A DNA stretch of 64,000 nt from Burkholderiales bacterium Ga0077543 (GCA_001464055.1 LNET01000098.1:1-64000), one strand, 5' to 3'; positions 35,319 to 44,887 are shown, counted from the first letter of the stretch. Translations and numbers: made by a program. The notes: generated by a model not told the origin, from the letters alone.

Positions 35319-36302
35319 TCAGATCTCCAAGATGGTCGAGCCGGTTGTCTTGCGCGCTTCCAGGTCGCGATGCGCTTGCGCCGCCTGCGCCAGAGGGTAA
35401 CGCTGGTCGATGCGGATCTTCACTGCGCCGCTGCCTACCACATCGAACAGGTCGTCGGCCATCTCTTGCGTGGCTTCACGCGTGGCGATGTGGGTGAACA
35501 GCGTCTGCCGGGTCAGGTAGAGCGAGCCCTTCGGGCCCAGCGCCCCTGGCGCGAACGGCGGCACCGGCCCCGAGGCATTGCCGAAGCTGGCCATCAGCCC
35601 GAACGGGCGCAGGCATTCCAGGCTGCGGTCGAAGGTGTCCTTGCCCACCGAGTCGTAGACCACCTTCACGCCGCGGCCGCCGGTGATGCGCTTGACCTCG
35701 GCCACGAAATCCTGGCTGCTGTAGTCGATGGCGTGGGCGGCACCATGGTCGAGGGCCAGCTTGCATTTGGCCGCGTTGCCGGCCGTTCCGATCAGTTGCA
35801 GCCCGAGCGCGCGCGCCCATTGGCAGGCAATCAGGCCCACGCCGCCGGCGGCAGCATGGAAGAGCACATGGTCACCAGCCTGGAGCCCCTGGACAGGCAG
35901 GGTGCGCTTCAGCAGGTACTGCGCCGTCAGCCCCTTCAGCATCATGCCGGCGGCGGTGTCGAAGTCGATGGCGTCGGGCAGCCGCACCACATTGCGGGCC
36001 GGCATCACCCGAACCTGGCTGTAACTGCCGGGCGGGTTGCTCGCATACGCCACCCGGTCGCCCACGGCCAGGTGCGTCACGTCGGCGCCAATGGCTTCGA
36101 CGATGCCGGCACCTTCCATGCCCAGCGTCAGCGGCAGCGGATTGGCGTACATGCCGGTGCGCTGGTAGACGTCGATGTAGTTCAAGCCGCTGGCATGGTG
36201 CCGGATGCGCACTTCGCCGAGACCGGGTTCGCCCACCAGCACCTCGGTCAGCTGCATCTGTTCGGGACCCCCGAATGCGTGGATCTGGATGGCAAGTGGC
36301 AT
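35319..36302 (-). CDS. NADPH:quinone oxidoreductase (QOR family)
   Basis: The 327-aa zinc-free MDR protein has HHASGLNYIDVYQRTGMY, GMEGAGIVEAIG and the NADPH-binding segment VLFHAAAGGVGLIACQWA. It catalyses NADPH-dependent reduction of quinones or related carbonyls. AGGAG precedes the ATG. It is transcribed divergently from the DUF2007 gene. Confidence 0.92.
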   Translation of the reverse strand: MPLAIQIHAFGGPEQMQLTEVLVGEPGLGEVRIRHHASGLNYIDVYQRTGMYANPLPLTLGMEGAGIVEAIGADVTHLAVGDRVAYASNPPGSYSQVRVMPARNVVRLPDAIDFDTAAGMMLKGLTAQYLLKRTLPVQGLQAGDHVLFHAAAGGVGLIACQWARALGLQLIGTAGNAAKCKLALDHGAAHAIDYSSQDFVAEVKRITGGRGVKVVYDSVGKDTFDRSLECLRPFGLMASFGNASGPVPPFAPGALGPKGSLYLTRQTLFTHIATREATQEMADDLFDVVGSGAVKIRIDQRYPLAQAAQAHRDLEARKTTGSTILEI

Positions 36303-36392
36303 GTCGAGGTCTCCTGGTTGACGGTTTTGCGCAAGCCTAGTCGAAGTCGGCCCTCTGCGCATGGCACCATCGGCGATGCACGTGACGACACC

Positions 36393-36707
36393 ATGAAGAA
36401 GCTGCTTGCCGCTCCCAACCTGGCCCTGGCCACGCTCTGGGCCGACCAACTGAGCGGCGCAGGCATCGCCACGAGCGTGCAGCGCGCCTACGCCAGCGGC
36501 ATCGCAGGGCAGATTCCACCCGACCAGGCGCTGCCCGAGGTCTGGGTCGAAGACGCTGACGACCGCGAACGGGCATTGGCCCTGCTCGCCGAGTGGCGCA
36601 ACCTGCCCCACCGCGTCTGGGCCTGTGGCCAGTGTCACGAGATCGTCGAAGGCCCGTTCGAGCAATGCTGGAACTGCGGCGCGGCCATGCCGCCGCTGGC
36701 CCGCTGA
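36393..36707 (+). CDS. DUF2007-type protein with C-terminal zinc-ribbon-like motif
   Basis: The 104-aa protein begins with a DUF2007/signal-transducing-PII-like segment (MKKLLAAPNLALATLWADQL) and ends with a four-cysteine motif CGQC...CWNCG that could bind zinc. Function unknown. It is followed 28 nt later by an EamA transporter gene. Confidence 0.8.
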   Translation: MKKLLAAPNLALATLWADQLSGAGIATSVQRAYASGIAGQIPPDQALPEVWVEDADDRERALALLAEWRNLPHRVWACGQCHEIVEGPFEQCWNCGAAMPPLAR

Positions 36708-36735
36708 ACCTCTGGTCCGCACAGAGGCAACGCCC

Positions 36736-37683
36736 TTGACCCTGACGCCGCGTGTTGCGCTGCTGCTGACGATTCCGCCACTGATGTGGGCCGGCAACGC
36801 CGTGGTGGGGCGCCTGATGGTGGGCCACGTTCCCCCGCTGACCCTGAACTTCCTGCGCTGGGTGCTCACCGGGCTGCTGCTGCTGGCCCTGGCATCGCAC
36901 AGCCTGCGCCCCTGGCCGGCGACCTGGCGGCAGGTGCTGGCCCGCTGGCCCTACTTGCTGGCCACGGGTCTGCTGGGGGTGGGATTCTTCAATTCGCTGC
37001 AGTACGCGGCACTGGTGACATCGACACCCATCAACCTGACCCTGGTGGGTGCAAGCCTGCCGGTGTGGATGCTGGCCGTGGGCGCGCTGGTTTTCGGCGA
37101 ACGCCCGAGCCCGCGCCAGTTGCTAGGCGCGGCACTGGGGCTGGTGGGCGTGCTGCTGGTCATCGGAAGGGGCAGCTGGACCAGCCTGGTGCAGGTGGAG
37201 TTCGTCATCGGTGACCTGCTGATGCTGCTGGCGATCATCGGCTGGGCTTTCTACAGCTGGCTGCTGGTGCGGCCGCCGGCGTCGATGCGCGGCGAAGCAC
37301 GGCCGCGGTGGGACTGGGCCGGGATCCTGCTGATCCAGACCGCGCTCGGTCTGCTTGCGGCGTCGGTCTTCGCTGCGGCCGAGCAGGCCCTGGACGCACC
37401 ACCCATCCGCTGGAGCCCTGGCGTGGTCGCCGGTCTGCTTTACGTCAGCGTGGGCGCGTCGATCGTCGCTTATCGCTGCTGGGGCCTGGGCGTGGCCGCT
37501 GGCGGGCCCGCCCTGGCCGGTTTCTTCAACAATCTGACGCCGCTGTTCGCTGCCTTGCTGTCGGCGCTGGTGCTGGGTGAGCGGCCGCAGCTCTATCACG
37601 GCCTGGCCTTCGTGCTGATCGTCGGCGGCATTGCGGTGTCGACACCGCGCGCCAGACCTGACGCTCAGAACGTGCCTGGGTAG
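36736..37683 (+). CDS. EamA/DMT family transporter
   Basis: This 315-aa integral membrane protein has about ten hydrophobic helices in two EamA repeats. A TTG start at 36736 with AGAGG 8 nt upstream gives the usual N-terminus just before TM1 (VALLLTIPPLMWAGNAVVGR). It probably exports metabolites or amino acids. Its 3' end overlaps the convergent SDR gene by 19 nt. Confidence 0.9.
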   Translation: MTLTPRVALLLTIPPLMWAGNAVVGRLMVGHVPPLTLNFLRWVLTGLLLLALASHSLRPWPATWRQVLARWPYLLATGLLGVGFFNSLQYAALVTSTPINLTLVGASLPVWMLAVGALVFGERPSPRQLLGAALGLVGVLLVIGRGSWTSLVQVEFVIGDLLMLLAIIGWAFYSWLLVRPPASMRGEARPRWDWAGILLIQTALGLLAASVFAAAEQALDAPPIRWSPGVVAGLLYVSVGASIVAYRCWGLGVAAGGPALAGFFNNLTPLFAALLSALVLGERPQLYHGLAFVLIVGGIAVSTPRARPDAQNVPG

Positions 37684-38453
37684 GCCCCGCCATCCATCAG
37701 CAGGTTCTGGCCGGTGATGTAGCCGGCGTGAACGCTGCACAGGAAGGCGCAATAGGCGCCGAATTCCTGCGCCGTACCGAAGCGTGCGCTGGGGTTGGCC
37801 TGGCGGCGCAGGGCCAGGATGTCGTCGATGCTCTTTCCGGCCTTGGCTGCCGCACCCGCGGCGGTGGCGCGAAGCCGGTCGGTGTCGAACGGGCCGGGCA
37901 GCAGGTTGTTGATGGTGACGTTCGCAGCGGCCACGCGCTGCTGTCGCGCCACGCCTGCCACGAAGCCGGTCAGGCCCGAACGCGCGCCATTGCTCAGGCC
38001 CAGGATGTCGATCGGCGCCTTCACCGCGGCCGAGGTGATGTTGACGATGCGGCCGAAGCCGCGCGCCGTCATCGGGTCGATCACGGCCTGGATCAGGGCG
38101 ATCGGCGTCAGCATGTTGGCGTCCAGCGCCCTCACCCAGGTGTCGCGGTCCCATTCGCGGAAGTCGCCTGGCGGGGGCCCGCCGGCGTTGTTCACCAGGA
38201 TGTCCACCTGCGGGCAGGCGGCCAGCGCCGCAGCACGGCCTTCGGCGGTGGTGATGTCGCCAGCCACGGCCCGCACCTCGACCGCCGGGTTCAAGGCCCG
38301 CAGTTCGGCAGCCGTGGCCTCGAGCGCCTGCTGGCCGCGCGCGGTGATGACCACGTGGACCCCTTCGCCGACCAGCGCTTCGGCGCAGCCCCGGCCCAGC
38401 CCTTTGCTGGCCGCACACACCAGGGCCCAACGACCCGCAATGCCCAGTTCCAT
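37665..38453 (-). CDS. SDR family oxidoreductase
   Basis: The 262-aa protein belongs to the atypical 3-oxoacyl-reductase-like SDRs. The cofactor motif is CAASKGLGRG instead of TGxxxGIG, and NNAGGPPPG follows. The usual catalytic YxxxK is replaced by an SNGARSG segment (LGLSNGARSGLTG), as in the BKR-like SDR subgroup, so catalytic chemistry may differ. AAAGGA precedes the ATG. It is monocistronic, between EamA and the MFS gene. Confidence 0.85.
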   Translation of the reverse strand: MELGIAGRWALVCAASKGLGRGCAEALVGEGVHVVITARGQQALEATAAELRALNPAVEVRAVAGDITTAEGRAAALAACPQVDILVNNAGGPPPGDFREWDRDTWVRALDANMLTPIALIQAVIDPMTARGFGRIVNITSAAVKAPIDILGLSNGARSGLTGFVAGVARQQRVAAANVTINNLLPGPFDTDRLRATAAGAAAKAGKSIDDILALRRQANPSARFGTAQEFGAYCAFLCSVHAGYITGQNLLMDGGAYPGTF

Positions 38454-38539
38454 CTGTGTAGTTTCCTTTGATTGGTCGTGCAGATTGTGCAAGACGCACC
38501 GGCTGCCTGCCGCGCCCCCGAGCCGCCGCGCCGCCTGCG

Positions 38540-40153
38540 CTAGAGCTGGGGTGGCAGCGTGCTGTCGGACATCCCAGCCGGAGCATCGCCCACGTAGCGT
38601 CGTAGAACCGGAGGCTCGTCGCCCTGGTGAAAGGCCATGCGCTGCGCGCGCAGTTCGGCGTCGAAGGCCGTGAATCTCTCGAGCCGGCGCCGATGCTCGA
38701 CCCAGGTCTCGTCGACGGAGTACTCGATGTAGCGGCCGGGCACGGAGACGTCACGGAACAGCCCCCATGAGAGGGCGCCCTGACGCAGCCGAGCCTGCCG
38801 CGTGCGCTGCATCACGGCGCTGAAGTCTTCGGCGCGGGCAGGGTCGATCTGATACTCGATCGTCACCATCACCGGGCCGGCGTCGTCGGCGATGGCGAAG
38901 GCCGGCTCGGCGGCGGCACGCGGTGCGGCCGGGGTGAAGTCGTGGTCCTCGCCACCTTCCACCGTGACCCGGCGCGTGGCCAGCAACACCAGACCGCCGA
39001 AGGCCGCAGCGGCCAGCACCGCACCGCGCACGTCCAGCCAGTCGGCCACCTGCCCCCACACCAGGCTTCCGGCGGCAGCCCCTCCCATCAGGGCCATCTG
39101 ATAAAGCGACATGCCGCGCGCACGCACCCAGTCGGGCATGGCCATCTGGGCGGCCACCGCCAGCGAATTCGCCACCGAGATCCAGGCCATGCCCAGCACC
39201 ACCATCAGCGGCAGCGCCAGCCAGAACTCGGGCACCGCCACGATCAGGCAGGAGCCCAGCGCATGCACCGCGGTACCGGTGCGCACGAAGGCGTCACGGT
39301 CGTATTTCTCGCGCCACTTTGGAAAGCACAAGGCCGCGTAGATGGCGCCAACGCCCACGCAGGACAACATGATCGTGAAGGTGCCCGCTCCGCCGCCATG
39401 CAGGCCTGCCGCCACCAGCGGCAGCAGGGCCATCAGGGCCGTGGATTGCAGGAAGAACAGGAACACGCGCAACAGCACCACCTTCAGGCGCGGCGACTGC
39501 CGGGCGAAGCTCAGGCCCACGCGCATGGCGCCGACGAAGCGCTCGCCGGGCAGCGTGCTGGCGCGTGGCTCGCTCCTCCAGCGCAGCACCAGCACGAAAG
39601 CGACGCCCGCGAGGACCGCGTTCAGCACGAAGACCGCCGCTGGATTGACAGTCGTGATCAGCACTCCCGCAAGCACCGGACCCACCACCCGCGACAGGTT
39701 CATCGCGATGCCGTTCAGTGCCAGCGCCTGCGGCATCTGCGACTTCGGTACGACCTGCGGCACGATGGCCGAGAACACTGGCCAGCGCAGCGCCAGGCCG
39801 ATGCCGTTGCTGAAGGTCAGCAGCAGCAGCAGTGGCGCCGTCAAGGCACCGGCCAGCGACAAGCCGGCCAGCAGCAGTGCATTCACCGCCACCCACAGTT
39901 GCGTGGCGGCGAAGTAGCGGCGGCGGTCGACGATGTCGGCCATCGCGCCGCTGGGCAGGCCCAGCAGGAAAACCGGCAGCGTCGACGCGGTCTGAACCAG
40001 GGCCACCATCACCGGACTGGTGGTCAGCGTCGTCATCAGCCAGGCGGCTGCGACGTCGTTCATCCACATGGTCATGTTGGCCGCCAGCCAGGCAAGCCAA
40101 AGGCCCCGGAAAACGGGGCCCTGGAGCGGAGCGAGAGCCGGAGAAAGACTCAA
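38540..40153 (-). CDS. MFS exporter with C-terminal ABM-like domain
   Basis: The 537-aa protein is an MFS_3 (enterobactin-exporter-like) transporter with about 12 hydrophobic helices (1-410). A soluble C-terminal domain follows (about 425-525: PVMVTIEYQIDPARAEDFSAVMQ, GRYIEYSVDETWVEH), resembling antibiotic biosynthesis monooxygenase domains. It begins with TTG overlapping the tctA stop by 4 nt (TTGA), so it is coupled to the tct genes. Substrate unknown. Confidence 0.87.
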   Translation of the reverse strand: MSLSPALAPLQGPVFRGLWLAWLAANMTMWMNDVAAAWLMTTLTTSPVMVALVQTASTLPVFLLGLPSGAMADIVDRRRYFAATQLWVAVNALLLAGLSLAGALTAPLLLLLTFSNGIGLALRWPVFSAIVPQVVPKSQMPQALALNGIAMNLSRVVGPVLAGVLITTVNPAAVFVLNAVLAGVAFVLVLRWRSEPRASTLPGERFVGAMRVGLSFARQSPRLKVVLLRVFLFFLQSTALMALLPLVAAGLHGGGAGTFTIMLSCVGVGAIYAALCFPKWREKYDRDAFVRTGTAVHALGSCLIVAVPEFWLALPLMVVLGMAWISVANSLAVAAQMAMPDWVRARGMSLYQMALMGGAAAGSLVWGQVADWLDVRGAVLAAAAFGGLVLLATRRVTVEGGEDHDFTPAAPRAAAEPAFAIADDAGPVMVTIEYQIDPARAEDFSAVMQRTRQARLRQGALSWGLFRDVSVPGRYIEYSVDETWVEHRRRLERFTAFDAELRAQRMAFHQGDEPPVLRRYVGDAPAGMSDSTLPPQL

Positions 40154-41664
40154 TCTGCGTCTTGGAAGGCTTCCTGGCGCTTGTTGCGGATGGCCGGCAA
40201 CATCACCACCACGATCATCAGCAGCGCGGCAAGCAGCAGCGCACCCGACAGGGGACGGGTGACGAACGCGGTCCAGTCACCGCGCGACAGCAGCAAGGCG
40301 CGGCGCAGGTTCTCTTCCATCATGGGCCCCAGGATGAAGCCCAGCAGCAGCGGTGCAGGTTCGCAGCCCAGCTTGTAGAAGATGTAGCCGACGACCGCGA
40401 AGGCCGCGCCCATGAACACATCCCAGTTGTTGTTGTTCAGCGTGTACAGACCAATGCAGCAGAAGGTCATGATCGCCGGGAACAGGAAGCGGTAGGGCAC
40501 CGTCAACAGCCGGATCCAGACGCCAATGAGTGGCAGGTTCAGGATGATCAGCATCGCGTTGCCCACCCACATGCTGGCGATCAGGCCCCAGAACAGGTCG
40601 GGGTTGCTGGTCATCACCTGCGGGCCGGGCTGGATGCCCTTGATCGTCATCGCGCCCACCATCAGGGCCATCACGGCGTTCGGCGGGATGCCGAGCGTCA
40701 GCATCGGGATGAAGCTGGTCTGTGCACCGGCGTTGTTGGCCGCCTCGGGGCCGGCCACGCCACGAATGTTGCCCTGGCCGAAGGGCACTTCGCCGGGCTT
40801 CATCTTCGTCTTCTTCTCGAGCGTATAGGCCGCGAACGAAGCCAGCAGTGCACCACCACCCGGCAGGATGCCCAGCATGGAGCCGAGCGTGGTGCCGCGC
40901 AGCACCGCCGGCCAGGCCATCATGAAGTCGTTCTTCGTCGGCCACAGCCCCTTCACGTCCTTCGTGAAGACCTCGCGCTTCTCGGCCGGCTGCCCGAGGT
41001 TGGCGATGATCTCGCCGAAGCCGAAGATACCCATCGCGATGGTGACGAAGCCGATGCCGTCGGTCAGTTCGGGAATGTCGAAGCTGTAACGCGGCACACC
41101 GGAGATCACGTCGGTGTTGATCTGACCCAGCAGCAGGCCGAGAACGATCATCGCGATGGCCTTGACCAGTGAACCCGAAGCCAGCACCACGGCGCCGATC
41201 AGGCCCAGCACCATCAGGCTGAAGTATTCGGCCGGACCGAACTTGAAGGCGACTTCGGTCAACGGCGGGGCGAAGGCGGCGATGATGATGGTGCCCACGC
41301 AGCCTGCAAAGAAGCTGCCCAGGCCGGCCGCTGCCAGCGCCGCGCCGGCGCGGCCCTTGCGCGCCATCTGGTAGCCGTCGATGGCCGTGACCACCGAACT
41401 CGACTCGCCAGGCACGTTGATGAGGATGGCCGTGGTCGATCCACCGTATTGCGCGCCGTAGTAGATGCCGGCCAGCATGATCAGCGCCGGGGTGGCGTCC
41501 AGCGCGTAGATGCTGGGCAGCAGCATCGCGATGGTGGCCACCGGCCCCAGGCCGGGCAGAACGCCGATCAGTGTTCCGAGCAGCGCGCCGCCGAAGGCAT
41601 AGGCCAGGTTCTGCAGCGTGAAGGCAACGCCGAAACCCAGGGCCAGGTTGTTGAGCAGTTCCAT
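40150..41664 (-). CDS. tctA: Tripartite tricarboxylate transporter large permease TctA
   Basis: The 504-aa membrane protein has the TctA signature GVLPGLGPVATIAMLLP, YGAQYGGSTTAILINVPGE and GILPGGGALLASFAAY. It forms the secondary-transport channel for carboxylates with TctB and a periplasmic TctC. It lies 10 nt after tctB. The TctC binding protein is not in the window, so it is elsewhere or shared. Confidence 0.95.
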   Translation of the reverse strand: MELLNNLALGFGVAFTLQNLAYAFGGALLGTLIGVLPGLGPVATIAMLLPSIYALDATPALIMLAGIYYGAQYGGSTTAILINVPGESSSVVTAIDGYQMARKGRAGAALAAAGLGSFFAGCVGTIIIAAFAPPLTEVAFKFGPAEYFSLMVLGLIGAVVLASGSLVKAIAMIVLGLLLGQINTDVISGVPRYSFDIPELTDGIGFVTIAMGIFGFGEIIANLGQPAEKREVFTKDVKGLWPTKNDFMMAWPAVLRGTTLGSMLGILPGGGALLASFAAYTLEKKTKMKPGEVPFGQGNIRGVAGPEAANNAGAQTSFIPMLTLGIPPNAVMALMVGAMTIKGIQPGPQVMTSNPDLFWGLIASMWVGNAMLIILNLPLIGVWIRLLTVPYRFLFPAIMTFCCIGLYTLNNNNWDVFMGAAFAVVGYIFYKLGCEPAPLLLGFILGPMMEENLRRALLLSRGDWTAFVTRPLSGALLLAALLMIVVVMLPAIRNKRQEAFQDAD

Positions 41665-41674
41665 GCGTTCGCCC

Positions 41675-42133
41675 TCAGCGGAAGTTCGGGTAGAGGGGAA
41701 TGGTCAGGTTCAGTCCGTAGATGAACACGACCCAGGAGATCAGCATCAGGATCGCAGCGTTCAGCAGCGCCTCCTTCCAGCGGAATTCGTCACCCGCGAG
41801 AGCAGAGACGATGACCAGCAGCGGCAGCGAGATGAACAGGCCCAGACGCGGCAACAGCAGGCCGAAACCGGCCACCGACAGTACGACGAGCAGCAAAGGC
41901 CGCCAGGCAATGTGGCCGACGCGGTCACCACCCTCCACTTCGAAAGTCATGGCCTTGAACAGCACCATGGCGCCCAGCAGCGCCAGCAGCACACCCAGGC
42001 CGAAAGGGAAATAGGCCGGACCGGGCCGGGCCGAGGAACCGAAGTTGTATTCGAGCGCACCGACGGCGAAGCCGGCTCCGACACCGATGAACATCAACCC
42101 GGACCAGAAGTCCTTTTCGCTCTTGATCTGCAC
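41675..42133 (-). CDS. tctB: Tripartite tricarboxylate transporter small subunit TctB
   Basis: This 152-aa protein has about four hydrophobic helices and the TctB pattern SARPGPAYFPFGLG. I choose a GTG start at 42133 ((M)QIKSEKDFWSG) because AGGAG lies 7 nt upstream; an ATG 30 nt earlier would place that site inside the gene. It is the first gene of tctBA and the coupled MFS gene. Confidence 0.9.
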   Translation of the reverse strand: MQIKSEKDFWSGLMFIGVGAGFAVGALEYNFGSSARPGPAYFPFGLGVLLALLGAMVLFKAMTFEVEGGDRVGHIAWRPLLLVVLSVAGFGLLLPRLGLFISLPLLVIVSALAGDEFRWKEALLNAAILMLISWVVFIYGLNLTIPLYPNFR

Positions 42134-42254
42134 CCGCGCTCTCCTCGCATTGGCTGCCAGCATGGTGCCTGGCCTTGCGGGCGGATTCTAGGGACGCGGT
42201 CAGGAGGGCTCGCTGTGGTTTCCACGTAAGACTGGCGACAGCCGGCCCAGGGGA

Positions 42255-44099
42255 TCAAAGACCGGGCGTGGACCGCAGCACTTCCTCGATCGTGGTCTGG
42301 CCCTCGGCCACGCGCATTGCGCCGGCCAGGCGCAGCGGGCGCATGCCGTCCTGGATGGCCTGGCGGCGCAGCGCCGCTGCATCCAGGTTCGGGTGGACCG
42401 AGGTGCGCGCCGCGTCGCTGAGCGTCACCAGCTCGTACAGGCCCACCCGGCCACGAAAGCCGGTGTGGCGGCATTCCAGGCAGCCCACGGGCTTGTAGGG
42501 CCGCACCCCCCCGGACAGGCGCCAGGGCTTGGCCATGTCGTGCAGGGCTTCCAGCACCGGCCCCTCGTCGGGCTGCTTGCAGGCCACGCACAAGGTGCGC
42601 ACCAGGCGTTGCGCCAGCACGCCGACCACGGTCGCGCCGATGAGGTAGGGCGGCACGCCCAGGTCGGCCAGCCGCGTGACCGCGCCCACCGCGTCGTTGG
42701 TGTGCAGGGTGCTGAAGACCAGGTGGCCGGTCAGCGCGGCCTGGATTGCCATTTCGGCGGTGGCCAGGTCGCGGATCTCGCCGACCATGATGATGTCGGG
42801 GTCCTGCCGCATCAGCGCGCGCAGGCCTTCGGCAAAACCCATGTCCAGCGCCTGCTGCACCTGCGTCTGGTTGAAGGCCGGCTCGATCATCTCGATCGGA
42901 TCTTCGATGGTGCAGACGTTGACCTCTTCGGTGGCCAGGCTCTTCAGCGTGGCATACAGCGTCGTCGTCTTGCCGCTGCCGGTGGGACCGGTGACGAGGA
43001 TGATGCCGTGCGGCCTGGCGATGAGCTCGGCCCAGGCCTTGGACTCATGGGCACCGAAGCCCAGCGCCTGCACGCCCTTGACGGCATTGTCGGGGTCGAA
43101 GATGCGCATCACCATCTTCTCGCCGAAAGCAGTGGGCAGGGTCGACAGGCGCATCTCGACTTCACCCCCGGATTCCGGGGGTTCGCCAGCGGCAGCCGGG
43201 CGCCGCGTCTTGATGCGGCCGTCGAGCGGACGGCGCTTTTCGACCACGTCCATGCGGCCCAGAAGCTTGATGCGCGCCGTCATCGCGCTCATCACCGACA
43301 TCGGCACCTGGTAGACGGTATGCAGCACACCGTCGATGCGAAAGCGGATGGCGCCCATGTCGCGGCGCGGCTCGAGGTGGATGTCGCTGGCGCGCTGGTC
43401 GAAGGCGTACTGCCACAGCCAGTCGACGACTTGCACCACGCCCTGGTCGTTGGCGTCGAGCTGCTTGTTGGTGCGGCCGAGTTCGACCAGCTGCTCGAAG
43501 CTGCTGGCCGACGAGTTCTCGCCATTCTTCGCCGCGGCGCGCACGCTCTTGGCCAGGGCGTAGAACTCGGTGGTGTAGCGGCGCACCTCGTCGGGGTGGG
43601 CCACGTTCAGGCGCACGCGGCGGCGGGTGTGGGCCTCGATCTCGGGCACCCAGGCGGTGTCGAAAGGCTCGGCGGTGGCGATCACCACCTCGGTGGCCGT
43701 GACCTGCACCGGCAGCGCGCGCCGGGTCTCGGCGTATTGCACGCTCATCACGTCGGCCACCCGGCCCACGTCAGCCCGCAGCGGGTCGATGCGCAGGTAA
43801 GGCAGGCCGGCGCGCACCGCCAGCCACTCGGTCAAGGCCTGCGTATCCAGCGGGCGCTGCGTGCCCTGGCGCAGCAGCCCGGCACCGCCAAGCCGCACCA
43901 GGGCATGCAGGCTGCTGCTGCCAGCACCGAAGCGCCGCGCGACACGCTCGACATCGTCGACGCTGATCCAGCCGTCGGCGCGCAGCCAGTCCAGCAGCTG
44001 GCGCCAGTCGAGCCGGCCCACCGGCTGCTGGCGGCGCAGCGGACGTGCCGGCGGCGCTGCCGGGGGCTCGGGCGGGGCGATGGGTTGGCCTGTCTTCAT
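42255..44099 (-). CDS. GspE/PilB family secretion or pilus ATPase
   Basis: The 614-aa protein has a GspE/PilB N-terminal domain (about 60-210) and a hexameric ATPase core: Walker A GPTGSGKTTTLY, Asp box TIEDPIE, Walker B region MRQDPDIIMVGEIRD, and His box TLHTNDA. A zinc-binding tetracysteine (CVAC...CLEC) follows. It powers type II secretion or a type IV pilus-like machine. No other gsp or pil genes are nearby, so the system cannot be assigned. Its ATG overlaps the upstream gene by 4 nt. Confidence 0.92.
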   Translation of the reverse strand: MKTGQPIAPPEPPAAPPARPLRRQQPVGRLDWRQLLDWLRADGWISVDDVERVARRFGAGSSSLHALVRLGGAGLLRQGTQRPLDTQALTEWLAVRAGLPYLRIDPLRADVGRVADVMSVQYAETRRALPVQVTATEVVIATAEPFDTAWVPEIEAHTRRRVRLNVAHPDEVRRYTTEFYALAKSVRAAAKNGENSSASSFEQLVELGRTNKQLDANDQGVVQVVDWLWQYAFDQRASDIHLEPRRDMGAIRFRIDGVLHTVYQVPMSVMSAMTARIKLLGRMDVVEKRRPLDGRIKTRRPAAAGEPPESGGEVEMRLSTLPTAFGEKMVMRIFDPDNAVKGVQALGFGAHESKAWAELIARPHGIILVTGPTGSGKTTTLYATLKSLATEEVNVCTIEDPIEMIEPAFNQTQVQQALDMGFAEGLRALMRQDPDIIMVGEIRDLATAEMAIQAALTGHLVFSTLHTNDAVGAVTRLADLGVPPYLIGATVVGVLAQRLVRTLCVACKQPDEGPVLEALHDMAKPWRLSGGVRPYKPVGCLECRHTGFRGRVGLYELVTLSDAARTSVHPNLDAAALRRQAIQDGMRPLRLAGAMRVAEGQTTIEEVLRSTPGL

Positions 44100-44887
44100 G
44101 CCGGTATCAGGAATTCGACCGGCACCGCCGGTTGGTAAGGCCGCACCATGCGCAGCCACTTGCGCGCCGGCAGGCCGAGCGCGCCGAAGCGCTGTTCGAT
44201 CACGGCGGCACGCGCGCTCAGTTCGTCGCGACCCGGCAACACCACGCCACGCCCGGCCACCACCACGGTATTGCCTTCGCGCGTGGGGCGCAGGCTCCAG
44301 ACCTGGTCGCCGCCGAAGGCCGCGGCGATGCGTTCGACGCTGGCCGCGAAGCTGGCATTGCGACCGAAAAGGTTCACGCTCATCAAGCCACCCTGGGCCA
44401 GCACGGCGTGGCAGGCGGCATAGAAGTCCGCGCTGTCGAGGACTGGCGCGGCGGCCTCGTGGTCGTACAGGTCGACATGCAACAAATGCACGCTGCCATG
44501 CTCGGCCTGGGCCAGCCAGTCGGCGGCGTCGCCACGCACGACTTCGGCCATGGGCGGCAGGTGGAACCACTGCAGACCGACGTCGATGACAGCCGGATTG
44601 ATTTCCACCACCGTGGTGGCCATGCCCAGCTGCTGGCAGGTGAAGCGGGTGATGGCGCCTGCACCCAGGCCGAGCTGCACCGCCTGGCCCTGGCCCAGGG
44701 CCGGACTGGGCAGCCAAAGCAGGCTGGCCAGCATGCGCTGGATGTAGTCGAGCTCGAGCTTGTGCGGCTGGCGGATGCGCATCGCCCCCTGCACCCAGAC
44801 CGAACCGAGGTGCAGATAGCGCACACCCTCGAATTCCGAAACGGTGACCGGCGGCAGGTCTTGGGGAACACGCGGGGCGGTTTTCAC
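44096..44887 (-). CDS. Spermidine-synthase-like methyltransferase-fold protein
   Basis: The 263-aa protein has a spermidine-synthase-like fold: GQAVQLGLGAGAITRFTCQQL and TTVVEINPAVIDVG bind the nucleoside, and VHLLHVDLYDHEA matches the active-site region. Key polyamine-binding acidic residues are not obvious, so it may not be a true SpeE. It overlaps the secretion ATPase gene by 4 nt (ATGA). Confidence 0.8.
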   Translation of the reverse strand: MKTAPRVPQDLPPVTVSEFEGVRYLHLGSVWVQGAMRIRQPHKLELDYIQRMLASLLWLPSPALGQGQAVQLGLGAGAITRFTCQQLGMATTVVEINPAVIDVGLQWFHLPPMAEVVRGDAADWLAQAEHGSVHLLHVDLYDHEAAAPVLDSADFYAACHAVLAQGGLMSVNLFGRNASFAASVERIAAAFGGDQVWSLRPTREGNTVVVAGRGVVLPGRDELSARAAVIEQRFGALGLPARKWLRMVRPYQPAVPVEFLIPA

